A DNA stretch of 64,000 nt from contig JBGCEZ010000047.1 of NCBI GenBank assembly GCA_045106735.1, positions 21,122-85,121 on the forward strand, in the 5' to 3' direction. Origin of the DNA: JBGCEZ01 sp045106735 (GTDB lineage Bacteria; Planctomycetota; Phycisphaerae; Phycisphaerales; SM1A02). Below the pieces are notes generated by a model. It did no database searches. It saw only the letters and a list, made by a program, of their open reading frames with translations, and had not been told where the DNA came from. Positions 1-9,600 of this stretch are shown here, in pieces; within the stretch, counting starts at the first letter, position 1, and each line of letters opens with the position of its first letter. Made by a program: the position numbers and the translations under genes.

Positions 1-1
1 C

Positions 2-2119
2 ATTCCGGACCAGACGTTGTCCGATCTCGGTTGGCGCCTGGATGACGGGCTGTCTCGCTATCGAGCCAACCTCGGCATTCGCACGGGCCGACGCGACGAG
101 AACCTCATCACGATTTCCTACTCATCGCCCATTGCCGATGAGGCCCACGCCGCGGTTGCGTCGCTTGTCGCGGCCTATCAGGAGAGCTACGGGCAGGTGT
201 TTTCGGAAGACATCAGCCGCCGAATCGGCGCACTCGAGTCCCAGAAAGAACGGCTCGAGGTCCTGGTAAAGGACAAGCGAGAGTCGCGAGCGGGCACCTT
301 GAACGGCACGGTCTTGCTTGGCAATCCGCGGCGAGCGAATGAGCGAGCCCACGACCGACTGGAACGGATCGACGATCAGATCGACTTCTACGATCGCATT
401 CTGAAGCGGCGGCAGACCGAGACGGAGACTGAGGCAGAAGAACCTGCGTCGGAAGCCGCAGACGAGTTGGACGAGCTGGAGACGACGGACCCGTCAGATA
501 CGTCGGATACGTCGGATACGTCAGAAGCGACGGACGCGCCGGGCGCGCCGGGCGCGGACACGAGCGCTGCCGACGGCACGGCTCCGGATGCAGAGAATGA
601 TGCCGAGGAGCCGCCGACGCCTTTTGACTCGACTCGCGAGCCGACCAATCGTGAGTTGGACCAATTTGATCCGCTTCTCGGGCGACAACGAGCGGAAGTC
701 GAGTTGTTGCGACAGAATTACGAAGATCTCAAGGCGAACTACTCGCCAGGATTTTGGCGTCTCGACGACGCGCTCATCGCGTGGACCCGCGCCCAGAGCG
801 ACTTTGAGACCAAGCGTTTTAAAGTTATTGAGCGGTGGCGAGACGAGCAAGAACGCTTGGCCAGCCTTCAGGTCAGTGATGGCGGGTTCGAACCCACGCT
901 CCCGGAAACTTCGTCGACAGACGAGATTCGGGCTGCGTTGGGCACGCTGAACGAGGCGCGGGATGGCATCATCGCGGAGATCTCGCGGATCTCTCGATTC
1001 ACGTCCGACGTGGAGCAGCTTGAAGCAGAGATTCTCGATCTCGAAGGGCAACTTGATGTTGTTGCCGAACGTCTGAGCGGTCTGAAGATCGAGACGAACG
1101 CGGACTTCTCCGCCATCAGCCGCCGCATCACCGTCACCCCGGCGGAAGAGCCGCGCGTCCCCTCCAGCGACAAGCGGCGCAAGCTCGCCGCGGTCGGCCT
1201 CATGGGCGGCCTGGGCGTCGGCTTTGGCCTGTTCTTCGTGCTTGGCACGCTCGACCGTCGGGCGTTCGACTCGACGCAGCTTCGGGGCAAGGAACACCGT
1301 CGTCCCTTCCTGGGCACGATCCCGGACATGGAACAGCGGGTCGACGATGAGGTTGACGCGAACGCCTTGGCCGCGAGCTGCGTGCACCAGGTGCGCAACC
1401 GCATCGACGCCGTTCGGTCGGCCGATGAAGGACTCGTGCTCGCGGTGAGTTCTCCCCAGCAGGGCGATGGCAAGACGAGCGTGGCCGTGGCCCTCGGGCA
1501 CTCCTACGCCCGGGCCGGCTTCAGCACGATCCTCGTCGACTGCGACCTGATCGGTGAAGGCCTCTCGCTGGCCATGGGCCTGCGGGATCGAGTGGGCATT
1601 CGCGAATCGCTGCTCGCGGGCCGGATCACCAACGAGATCGTCGCCGACGTGGCCGCCAACCTGTCCGTCCTGCCGTGCGGTTCGACCCGCGGATTCGGGC
1701 CGGAGTCGGTCCGCCGGGCGTCGCTCATGAACCTGATCCGCGAACTGCGTTCGGTCTACGACGTGGTCATCGTCGACAGCGGCCCCATGCCGGGCAGCAT
1801 CGAGAGCATCCCGGTGGCGATGAGCGTGGATGGCGTGGTGGTCGTGATCCGCCGCGGCCGCCAGCAATCGGTCCTGGACTCGTGCATCGAGTCGATCGAG
1901 TCGACCGGCACGCCGTGCTTCGGCGTGGTGCTGAACCGCGCCCGTCCCTCAGACTGCGAACGCATGGTGTCCGCCTCGGCCATCAGCCTCCCCGTCGAGG
2001 AATCCCGGAAGCGGCGTCTGGTCCTGGCCGGCGGAGCGGGCGAGAAGCTCACCAGTGCCCTCGGGTCCGAAGGCGATGACTTCGCCGAGTTCGACGGAGA
2101 CGACGAAGGACCGCGATGA
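2..2119 (+). CDS. Polysaccharide chain-length/BY-kinase-like ATPase (5' truncated)
   Basis: The reading frame is open from base 2, so the true start lies left of the window. The protein has the Wzz/Wzc layout: a long periplasmic coiled-coil part, a transmembrane segment near nt 1180-1250 (GLMGGLGVGFGLFFVLG), then a cytoplasmic P-loop ATPase. Visible ATPase motifs are Walker A SSPQQGDGKTS (about nt 1448), Walker A' ILVDCDL (about nt 1530) and Walker B VVIVDSGPM (about nt 1768). In this family the protein sets polymer length and autophosphorylates on a C-terminal tyrosine cluster. Here the tail is acidic (DDFAEFDGDDEGPR) and has no tyrosines, so the classical autokinase readout may be absent. 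An acidic TSD-type repeat (about nt 480-535) interrupts the coiled coil. The stop overlaps the start of the sugar transferase by 4 nt, which implies translational coupling. Confidence 0.85.
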   Translation: MPDQTLSDLGWRLDDGLSRYRANLGIRTGRRDENLITISYSSPIADEAHAAVASLVAAYQESYGQVFSEDISRRIGALESQKERLEVLVKDKRESRAGTLNGTVLLGNPRRANERAHDRLERIDDQIDFYDRILKRRQTETETEAEEPASEAADELDELETTDPSDTSDTSDTSEATDAPGAPGADTSAADGTAPDAENDAEEPPTPFDSTREPTNRELDQFDPLLGRQRAEVELLRQNYEDLKANYSPGFWRLDDALIAWTRAQSDFETKRFKVIERWRDEQERLASLQVSDGGFEPTLPETSSTDEIRAALGTLNEARDGIIAEISRISRFTSDVEQLEAEILDLEGQLDVVAERLSGLKIETNADFSAISRRITVTPAEEPRVPSSDKRRKLAAVGLMGGLGVGFGLFFVLGTLDRRAFDSTQLRGKEHRRPFLGTIPDMEQRVDDEVDANALAASCVHQVRNRIDAVRSADEGLVLAVSSPQQGDGKTSVAVALGHSYARAGFSTILVDCDLIGEGLSLAMGLRDRVGIRESLLAGRITNEIVADVAANLSVLPCGSTRGFGPESVRRASLMNLIRELRSVYDVVIVDSGPMPGSIESIPVAMSVDGVVVVIRRGRQQSVLDSCIESIESTGTPCFGVVLNRARPSDCERMVSASAISLPVEESRKRRLVLAGGAGEKLTSALGSEGDDFAEFDGDDEGPR

Positions 2120-3744
2120 CCACCGTTGGCCGATCCAACCTCGATCCGGGAGGCCGCCCGCCCGACGGCGACTCCGTCGCGTCGACGGGGATGTCCCACG
2201 CGTTGGAGGGCGCGGGCGTGCGCCCCGGCGGCGGGCACGCGATGGACGACGCCGCGGCGGTGCACGTTGCGCCGCACGCGTTGCCGGAGCACGGATCGCC
2301 CGACCAGGGTCTGGCCATCAGCATCGGCGTTGAGGCGGGACCGCAGGTCTGGGGCCTCGGCGTGCGGGAAATGCACGTTGCGCGGTGGGCGTCCCGAGGC
2401 GTGCAGGTCGTCAGCCGCGGCCGAGGCATCGACATCGAACGCTCCGCCGACCTGTACCTGCTCCTGGAACCCGGGCAACTCGTCGACTTTGACATCCGGC
2501 CGCTCATCGAGTCGCTGGTCTGGGACAATCGCGGCGTCGTCCGCGTCCGGATCCTGGACGAGATCACGCCGCGCTACCGCGAGCGGATCGTGCACGACGA
2601 CGACGGTCGCGTGATCCGCGTCGCCCGCACCTATCGCCCGGACCACCGATCGACCCCGCGCGTGCTGCTCACGGCCGATCCGCGACTGGCCGAGGCCTGG
2701 GCCGTGACGTCAACGCGGCGGGTTGCCTGGCAGATCGTTCGCGCCCGCACGGCGTGGAAGCACGTCAGTACGAATCGCGTGGCCGGCGTGGCCGGATTCG
2801 TCGGCCGGCCCGGCGATGAGGCCCGCATGCTCGATGACTTTGTCCGCACGTGGCCGGATCCTGGCCGGGCGCTCACCGGGCTGCGTCACCACGGCGACGG
2901 CATCTGGACCACCGTCGACATCGAGATCGACCCCGAATCGATCATCGTCGGCCCCGCGTGGATCGGTGCGGGCAGCCGGCCCGAAGCCGGCGAGGTTCTG
3001 ATCGGACCGGCAGCCACCGACGACCGTGGCGGCACCGCGCTGCCGGTGCAGGTGCGCCGGATCCACGAGATTGAGCCGGGGAACGATGCCCGGCCGGCGG
3101 TGGACGCGCCCCCGGCGGGAGCGTCGGTCGCCCAGGAATTCGCCAAGCGCTGCTTCGACATCCTGTTTGCGCTGGCCGTGCTTGCGTTCGGCGCGCCGAT
3201 CTTCGCCATCGTCGCGCTGGCCGTGGTGATCGAAGACGGACGAACGATCTTTTACGCCCAGCGGCGTGAAGGACGAGGCGGCAAGGAGTTCGGCTGCTGG
3301 AAGTTCCGCAGCATGTTCAACGGGGCCGAGGCCATCGCCGCCCGGTACCAAGAAGCGAATCTCTCCGATGGTCCGCACGTGAACATCAAGAACGACCCGC
3401 GGGTCACGCGCGTGGGCCGGATCATCCGCAAGATCCAGGTCGACGAGTTGCCGCAGTTCTGGAACGTGCTCAAGGGCGACATGAGTGTCGTCGGCCCACG
3501 CCCCAGCCCCGAACGCGAGAACCAGTTCTGCCCGGCCTGGCGCGAGATGCGGTTGAGCGTTCGCCCCGGCATCACCGGACTCTGGCAGGTGCGCCGCACC
3601 CGCCGCGAGGGCGAAGACTTCCAGGAGTGGATTCGGTACGACATCGAGTACGTCCGCCGGCGCAGCTTCGGACTGGACCTCAAGATCATTCTGCTCACCG
3701 TGCGCATGATGGTGGCCGGCCGCACCGGCGGCCGTGGTCGCTGA
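2116..3744 (+). CDS. Sugar-phosphate transferase (WbaP/ExoY type) with extra N-terminal region
   Basis: The C-terminal ~200 residues are a bacterial sugar transferase domain (PF02397 type), which moves a sugar-1-phosphate onto undecaprenyl phosphate at the inner membrane and starts repeat-unit synthesis. It opens with a hydrophobic segment (FDILFALAVLAFGAPIF, from residue ~345) and then shows FYAQRREGRGGKEF, KFRSM, DPRVTRVGRIIRK, DELPQFWNVLKGDMS, VGPRP and PGITGLWQV. The first ~335 residues lack the usual extra membrane helices. Near residues 275-300 they contain a hexapeptide-like stretch (IIVGPAWIGAGSRPEAG) that recalls the left-handed beta-helix of sugar nucleotidyltransferases. The ATG overlaps the stop of the upstream kinase gene. 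The domain assignment is firm. The sugar specificity and the N-terminal role are unknown. Confidence 0.9.
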   Translation: MTTVGRSNLDPGGRPPDGDSVASTGMSHALEGAGVRPGGGHAMDDAAAVHVAPHALPEHGSPDQGLAISIGVEAGPQVWGLGVREMHVARWASRGVQVVSRGRGIDIERSADLYLLLEPGQLVDFDIRPLIESLVWDNRGVVRVRILDEITPRYRERIVHDDDGRVIRVARTYRPDHRSTPRVLLTADPRLAEAWAVTSTRRVAWQIVRARTAWKHVSTNRVAGVAGFVGRPGDEARMLDDFVRTWPDPGRALTGLRHHGDGIWTTVDIEIDPESIIVGPAWIGAGSRPEAGEVLIGPAATDDRGGTALPVQVRRIHEIEPGNDARPAVDAPPAGASVAQEFAKRCFDILFALAVLAFGAPIFAIVALAVVIEDGRTIFYAQRREGRGGKEFGCWKFRSMFNGAEAIAARYQEANLSDGPHVNIKNDPRVTRVGRIIRKIQVDELPQFWNVLKGDMSVVGPRPSPERENQFCPAWREMRLSVRPGITGLWQVRRTRREGEDFQEWIRYDIEYVRRRSFGLDLKIILLTVRMMVAGRTGGRGR

Positions 3745-3750
3745 TTCCAC

Positions 3751-4650
3751 ATGACGTCCAACGCCTCCAAGACTGATGTTCGTGGCGACGGCCAAACGCT
3801 GTTGGTGCTTGGCGCCGGCGGCATGCTCGGCTCCCGGCTCGCCTCGATGGCCAGCGCGGCGGGCTGGCGGGTCACCGCCCTCGATCGCGCCGGTTGCGAC
3901 ATCACCGATCCCGCCGCCATCCGCCAGGCTCTGGCCGCCGGGCCCGATTGGGTCGCCAATTGCGCGGCCTGGACGGACGTCGACGGGGCGGAAGCCGACG
4001 AGGCGGGGGCCAACCGGCTCAATCATCACGCGGCCGCGGAGCTGGCCCGGGCCGCGGCCGAGGCGAACATCCCCGTGGCGCACGTCTCGACGGACTACGT
4101 GTTCGACGGCTCCGGCCGCGATCCGTACCCCCCGGGGCATCCCGTGGACCCGATCAACGCCTACGGCCGCACCAAGGCGGCCGGCGAGGCGGCGGTGCTC
4201 GCGGCCAGCCCCCGAAACCTGGTGGTCCGCACCGCCTGGCTCTACGACGGGCACCACCGGAACTTTTTCACGACGATCCGCTCCCTGGCCGAGTCCCGCG
4301 ACCGCATCGAGGTCGTCGACGATCAGCACGGGCGACCGACGACCACCGCCACCCTGTCGGACATCATGCTCCGGCTGATGGCGGCGGGGGCCAGTGGGAT
4401 CCACCACGGCTGCAATGCCGGTCAGGCGACCTGGTTCGACTTCGCCTCCGCGATCGTTGAAGCGGCCGGACTGGCCTGCGAAGTCGCGCGATGTGGCAGC
4501 GATCGGTATCCTCGGCCTGCCCGGCGACCGGCGTGGAGCGTGCTCGACCTCGACCCAACCCGGGCAATCACCGGTCCGATCCCACACTGGCGCAAAGGTC
4601 TCGCGGCGGTGTTGGCCGATGGACAGGACAGGGAGGCCGGTCACGCCTGA
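3751..4650 (+). CDS. rfbD: dTDP-4-dehydrorhamnose reductase-like (RmlD/RfbD) protein
   Basis: This 299-residue short-chain dehydrogenase of the RmlD substrate-binding family (PF04321) reduces dTDP-4-keto-L-rhamnose to dTDP-L-rhamnose with NAD(P)H. The N-terminal Rossmann motif is LVLGAGGMLGSRL. The family signatures NCAAWTDVDGAE, HVSTDYVFDGSG and the catalytic pair in YGRTKAAGE (Y-x3-K) follow in order, and the length is normal for the family. It starts 6 nt after the sugar transferase and precedes the TPR gene, so it belongs to the exopolysaccharide run and suggests a deoxysugar in the polymer. The rest of the rhamnose pathway (rmlA, rmlB, rmlC) is not in the window. A related 4-keto-sugar reductase with another substrate is possible. 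Confidence 0.88.
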   Translation: MTSNASKTDVRGDGQTLLVLGAGGMLGSRLASMASAAGWRVTALDRAGCDITDPAAIRQALAAGPDWVANCAAWTDVDGAEADEAGANRLNHHAAAELARAAAEANIPVAHVSTDYVFDGSGRDPYPPGHPVDPINAYGRTKAAGEAAVLAASPRNLVVRTAWLYDGHHRNFFTTIRSLAESRDRIEVVDDQHGRPTTTATLSDIMLRLMAAGASGIHHGCNAGQATWFDFASAIVEAAGLACEVARCGSDRYPRPARRPAWSVLDLDPTRAITGPIPHWRKGLAAVLADGQDREAGHA

Positions 4651-4746
4651 GGCGTGGGCATCGGCCCCTCGGATTCCCCGGGCGTCCCTTCCATGGCGAC
4701 CCCCGACCCTCATCGACCGGGACCCACAGGCCCGGCGGAGTGCACG

Positions 4747-7700
4747 ATGACCAAGCGCGGCAAGCGACGTCTGATGATTCTCGTGGTCCTGTTCATCGCC
4801 GCCATCGGCGGGGTCTGGGGACTGCGCAAGTTTCGTCACTACCAGTACGAGCAGCAGCTCATCAGCCAGCGGGCCGAGGGCCTGGAGATGCTGGCCCGTG
4901 GCGACCTCACCGACGAGGAGCTGGATCAGGCGATCCTTTACGTCGGTTCGTACGTGCGTTCAGACTTGGCCGGAGACGACGCCGAGGCTTTCCTGGGCTT
5001 CGCGGCCTTGCGGGTCCAGCGTCCGCTGCCGGGGAACGCCCACATCAGCGGAGCGTACGCCGCGTACGCGTCGGTGCTGGACATGGGAGCTGTCCTGACC
5101 CAAGCCCAGGAAGTCGAAGCGCTTGAAGGCATCGTCGTCTACGCCCCGATGATCGAGTTCAACGCCGAGGCCGCCGCGGCCGCCGCGGACCTGATCCTCA
5201 ACCACGACCGCGACACGGACCCCGAGATCTTGGAGTCGGCGTTCATCGCCGCCAATCGCCTGGAGACCTCCGTCCCGCTCGACCGCATCGCCGAGCACCT
5301 GGACCGTCGGCCGCCGCCGGCCGAAGGCGAGATCCGCGGACGCCTCGATCGTTGGGGCCGGGCCCGGATCATCGCCGACGCGCTGATCGCCCTGGAGCCG
5401 GAGTCCATCCCGCGCCGGATTGCCCGCCTGAAGATTGATCAAAACGACGACCTCTCGCCAACGAGTCAACTCGCCACGATCGATGGATGGATCGCCGAGT
5501 GGATCGCTCGCGACGGCGCCGATGGTCGCATGCACCTGCTGAAGGCCTTCACACAAACTTCGCTCCGACAGCTCGAACCGGCATCCGCGACCATTTTGGA
5601 AGCGGCCGACCGGGGAGCTTCCGATCCGATCATTTTGAGCGACATGCTCGGGGCCCTGCGTTCCATTGGGGCTGGCAGCGGCAACGAGGTTGCCCACCGC
5701 GAGCGAGAGATCGCTTTGCTGGTCTCAACGATCGAGAATCACCCGAATGAAGTCTGGCCCTGGGAGCGCCGTGTCTGGTGGTCGGTCCGGACGGCCAATG
5801 TCGGGGGAGCGATGGCCCAGCTCCGCGGGGAACCGACGCCGCTCATCGCGACGAACCCGCGGTCCGAGTCGACCGCTCTGCAGGCGATCGACATTCCCGA
5901 GGCTCGTCCGATTCCGGCCGAGATCATCGACCACCCGATGATCCGTCGTTGGGAGGCACTCGCCGGTCTGCTTCGGAACGATATGGCCATGATCGAGAAC
6001 GGCTTGCCAGCGCTGAAGGCATTCGCCGCATCGCCGGACGCCGTTCGTTTGGTGCGATCAGCGGCCGGCGAAGCCGCGGCGGGCGGAGCCGGACCGAGAC
6101 TCCCGGACATCATGACCGAGGATCCCGCTGCCGCCGTCGCCGCCGAAGCCATGACGGATTCGCAGGACGCGGCCTCGTCCGGTGATCGCCGAATCCAGTC
6201 CATTCTCGATGACCTGGTCCAGGTCGCCGAGGCTTTCGTGGAGCCGGATGCCCTGACCCAGGTGCCGGAGGAGGACGAAGCCGGCGATCCGGTCATCGAG
6301 GCCATCGGCCGCCTGCGCCTGGCCGCGACCGACGCACTCAGCGGGAATGCGGGGACGCTGTTGGTGGCCCCCCCGGCATTCATGGTGGACTTGCTCGAGG
6401 GCCGCGTGCTTCGGGCCCGGGGCGATGAGTCGGCCGCGGCCGATCGACTGCGCGAGGCGGCGAACGGATGGGTTGCCGCCCGCCTGGAACTGGCATCCCT
6501 TTACGCTGGATTGGCCGACCATGATGAGCGAGTTCAGGTCTTGGCGGACCTGGCTCCGGGCCGCGTTCCGGCTGCGCTGCAGAACGAATGGATCGCACGA
6601 GCGATTCTGGCGTCTCTGGACCGCAGTGAGGCCCAGTCCTTGGATTCCAGAGTCCTCATGCCCGGAGGGCGGATCTGGGACCGCGTCGAGTTGTCGCGCC
6701 AGCTCCATGAGCTCACCCAGTGGTCTCCGATCGGCCCCGTGCTGTACGCCCGCTCGCTGGCCATGGACGGGATGATCGCCGAAGTCGACAAGTTGGCCGA
6801 AGACGCAATCGTCGCCGCGGATCCGGCGACTCCGGACCCCGAAGTCGGCCTGCGACCGACTCCCGCTGTGCTCTACCAATTGGGCGAGACGGTCCGGCAA
6901 CTGGGGCGCGAGGCAGCATCCGAAGCGCTCCTGCGTTCGGCCGCCGAGCGATTGGCGGAACTGCCCGATGGCGCAGGACCCAGCCTGGGCATCGACGATC
7001 CAGAGTTTCTGAGCCTCCAGATCCAAGACGGGTTGGCCAAGCTTTCTGGCGATCTGGACGCTCAGATCTGGATCAATGAACAGCTTGCGGAGCGCATGAG
7101 CGGAACTCAGTCGGAGATCGTCCGCTGGAACGCCATGGCCGCCCGTATCCGTCAAGGGGGCGACGAGGCGATCCAGGCCCTCGCCGAGGCGACCGAACTC
7201 GCCGAATCGACCAACGACTTGGCATTGCTCTCCGCCATGCTGCGAAGCCCGGCCATGTGGTCGCCGCCGCGGGCCGCGATCGGTAAAAACGAAGCGCTGG
7301 ACATCGCGCCGTATCGCAACGCGGTTGACATTGCGTCCAGCCGATTGCTCGCGCTCAGTCCCCCCAACGCCGAGCAGCCGCGGGTCATGCGCGCGCTGTA
7401 TCTCGTGACCTACGACCGGGCGAACGGTCAGAAGCAGGCCGAAGCCCTCGACTTGCTTGACCAGGCCGAAGACCTTCGGAACGAACTGAGCCCCGACGCG
7501 GCGTACCTCAAGGCGCTCGTCTTTTCGAACCTCGGCGGCAAGGATCGCGAGATCGTGGGCATTCTCGCCGAGGTCGTCGACCGGCGGCCCGGCGACGCGC
7601 GTACGTACGGACTGTTGCTTCCAGCGCTTCGGCGAACCGGCGACCGCGAGACGCTCGGACGGATCGTCCGCCGCATGCAAACGATCTTCGGTGATCGTCC

Positions 7701-9600
7701 TGACATGCAGCCGATGATCATGGCGTCCTTGCTCGAGAACGACGATGTGGATGGAGCGCTCGCGTTCTTCCGCGAACACCCGGACCGATTCGCGCCGTCG
7801 GCCAGCAGTTTGCTCGCCAGTCAGCTCTTGCAGGCCGGGCGCATTGACGAGGCGGCCGACGTCGCCGCGCAGTCCGGAGCGTCACCGGATGCCAGCACCA
7901 CCGACCTGCGCCGCGTCGCCATCGTTGAAGGCCGCGCCCTCGGCTCGGACGTGGCCCGCGAGCGACTGACCGAACGTTTGATCGGACGGTCGGATCGCGA
8001 TGTGGCCGCGGCCAATGCCGCGTTCGATCTGTTCGTTGTCGGCCGGGATGATGCCGGAAGCAAGCAACGGGCTCTCAAGGTTGCGTCAGATGCCCTGAAG
8101 ACGAGTCCTGGCGACGCCGAACTCTTTCAGCTCGCCATGTCCGCGGCCGAAGGTCTGCCCGACCTGAGCACGGCGGCGTCCACGATGAAGGATTTGGTGC
8201 TCAGCCAGGCGCCCCATTTGGAGCACTCAGACTTGGTCGACGGGATCGTGGCCATCGCCATGCAGGCCACGCCGCTTGAGTCGTTGCCCGAATCGGCGAG
8301 ATCGTTCGTCGCGGAATCAATCGCCAATTCCGGCGGGGTGCTTGCCCGCCAGCGATTGGCTGCCCGCGTCGATGCACTCATGCAGCAAGCCCCCGGGGAG
8401 CGCGAGCGGCCGACGCGACAGGAAGTCGACGACGCCGTCCGAACCGCGGAGCGAAATCCGTCGGACGCAAAGGTCTGGGTGTTTGCCATCCGCTTGGCCG
8501 AGTTCAGTCAGTTGGACGGCTTGCTCCGCGAGGTCGCGTCGCAGGCCTTCACCGAAGGGCCGGCGACCGCGGAGGTGGCATTGAGCGCCTTTGGCTCCAG
8601 CCAGTCGGTCGGGGAGAACGGCACCGCGGCCACGGCTGGCCGCCTCTGGGTGAGCCGTAGTCCGGCCCCGGCCATCCGCCCGCGGCTGAACGTCGGCGGT
8701 TTCTTGCTGGCCACGAACCAGGCCGAAGATGCTCGGGCCGTTGTCGGGCCGCTCTTGGACCTCGATCCCGTTGCCATCACGCCAGCTGAAGCGAATGCCG
8801 CCCGCGAGATCCACCTCCGGGCCGTGGCCCGGTCGGACGAGCGGACGTTCGAATTGCAGCTCGACGAGGCGATCGATTCGGACCTGGAACTTTCCCGATT
8901 GGCCAAGATCGTGGTCGATGCGCCGCTGGCGCTCGCCCGCGAGGCCTTGACCCGGCTTGAAACCCAGATCCCCGGCCCGCGCGATCTCGTGGGACTCGGC
9001 GAAGCTTGGACGATTCTCGGCGTTCGGCACGAAGACTCGACTGCCCTGGACAAGGCGATCGAGCTGGTGAGCCCGCTCATGGACTCGGACGTGCGGATCG
9101 GCGCGGTGCTGGTGCAGGCCCAGGTGGCCGCCGCCCGGGGCGATGACGTGGAAGCAGAACGTTGGTACCGCGAGGCGCTGGTCCAGAGTCCTGGCAACGC
9201 CGTCATCCGAAACAACCTGGCCGCCACGCTGGTCGTTGCCGGGCGCAATTGCAGCGAAGCGGTGGAGCTGACCCAGGGGTCGGTGGCCGACTTGATCAAG
9301 CAGGGTGAAGCGGTGCGGGCCCGGAACCGGTTGGTGGAAGCCGCGCTCCGTGGCACGATGGCCGAGGCCCTTGCGTGCGTCGGTGACGCGGACGAAGCGA
9401 TGGCCCAGGCGACCCTGGCCGTGAAGTTGGCCCCGTCGAATCCTTCGATTCTGGCGGCCTTGGCCATCGCCCAGAAGGTGTCGGGCTCGGAATCGCTGGC
9501 CCTGGCCACGGCCCGAGACGTTCGGGAGCAGATCGAGGCAACCCAATGGCCACTCGAGTCCGCGGGCGTGATTCGCTTGCTGGAGCAGTACGAGCTGTAG
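4747..9600 (+). CDS. Giant membrane-anchored TPR protein
   Basis: This protein of ~1617 residues is built of helical repeats. An upstream GTG at 4654 would add 31 residues. I prefer the ATG at 4747 because it puts a clean signal anchor at the N-terminus: basic MTKRGKRR followed by LMILVVLFIAAIGGVWGL, then a long soluble part. TPR-like helix pairs are easiest to see near the C-terminus (GDDVEAERWYREALVQSPGN, then IRNNLAATLV). The rest is repetitive alpha-helical sequence rich in Ala, Glu and Leu. It sits at the end of the polysaccharide run. Large TPR proteins near exopolysaccharide genes often act as periplasmic scaffolds for polymer assembly or export, but that role is inferred from position. 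No catalytic motif is visible. Confidence 0.8.
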   Translation: MTKRGKRRLMILVVLFIAAIGGVWGLRKFRHYQYEQQLISQRAEGLEMLARGDLTDEELDQAILYVGSYVRSDLAGDDAEAFLGFAALRVQRPLPGNAHISGAYAAYASVLDMGAVLTQAQEVEALEGIVVYAPMIEFNAEAAAAAADLILNHDRDTDPEILESAFIAANRLETSVPLDRIAEHLDRRPPPAEGEIRGRLDRWGRARIIADALIALEPESIPRRIARLKIDQNDDLSPTSQLATIDGWIAEWIARDGADGRMHLLKAFTQTSLRQLEPASATILEAADRGASDPIILSDMLGALRSIGAGSGNEVAHREREIALLVSTIENHPNEVWPWERRVWWSVRTANVGGAMAQLRGEPTPLIATNPRSESTALQAIDIPEARPIPAEIIDHPMIRRWEALAGLLRNDMAMIENGLPALKAFAASPDAVRLVRSAAGEAAAGGAGPRLPDIMTEDPAAAVAAEAMTDSQDAASSGDRRIQSILDDLVQVAEAFVEPDALTQVPEEDEAGDPVIEAIGRLRLAATDALSGNAGTLLVAPPAFMVDLLEGRVLRARGDESAAADRLREAANGWVAARLELASLYAGLADHDERVQVLADLAPGRVPAALQNEWIARAILASLDRSEAQSLDSRVLMPGGRIWDRVELSRQLHELTQWSPIGPVLYARSLAMDGMIAEVDKLAEDAIVAADPATPDPEVGLRPTPAVLYQLGETVRQLGREAASEALLRSAAERLAELPDGAGPSLGIDDPEFLSLQIQDGLAKLSGDLDAQIWINEQLAERMSGTQSEIVRWNAMAARIRQGGDEAIQALAEATELAESTNDLALLSAMLRSPAMWSPPRAAIGKNEALDIAPYRNAVDIASSRLLALSPPNAEQPRVMRALYLVTYDRANGQKQAEALDLLDQAEDLRNELSPDAAYLKALVFSNLGGKDREIVGILAEVVDRRPGDARTYGLLLPALRRTGDRETLGRIVRRMQTIFGDRPDMQPMIMASLLENDDVDGALAFFREHPDRFAPSASSLLASQLLQAGRIDEAADVAAQSGASPDASTTDLRRVAIVEGRALGSDVARERLTERLIGRSDRDVAAANAAFDLFVVGRDDAGSKQRALKVASDALKTSPGDAELFQLAMSAAEGLPDLSTAASTMKDLVLSQAPHLEHSDLVDGIVAIAMQATPLESLPESARSFVAESIANSGGVLARQRLAARVDALMQQAPGERERPTRQEVDDAVRTAERNPSDAKVWVFAIRLAEFSQLDGLLREVASQAFTEGPATAEVALSAFGSSQSVGENGTAATAGRLWVSRSPAPAIRPRLNVGGFLLATNQAEDARAVVGPLLDLDPVAITPAEANAAREIHLRAVARSDERTFELQLDEAIDSDLELSRLAKIVVDAPLALAREALTRLETQIPGPRDLVGLGEAWTILGVRHEDSTALDKAIELVSPLMDSDVRIGAVLVQAQVAAARGDDVEAERWYREALVQSPGNAVIRNNLAATLVVAGRNCSEAVELTQGSVADLIKQGEAVRARNRLVEAALRGTMAEALACVGDADEAMAQATLAVKLAPSNPSILAALAIAQKVSGSESLALATARDVREQIEATQWPLESAGVIRLLEQYEL

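Noticed and set aside
6058..7779. A 573-codon minus-strand open frame opposite the TPR gene
   Set aside because: It is a shadow of the TPR gene with antisense composition.
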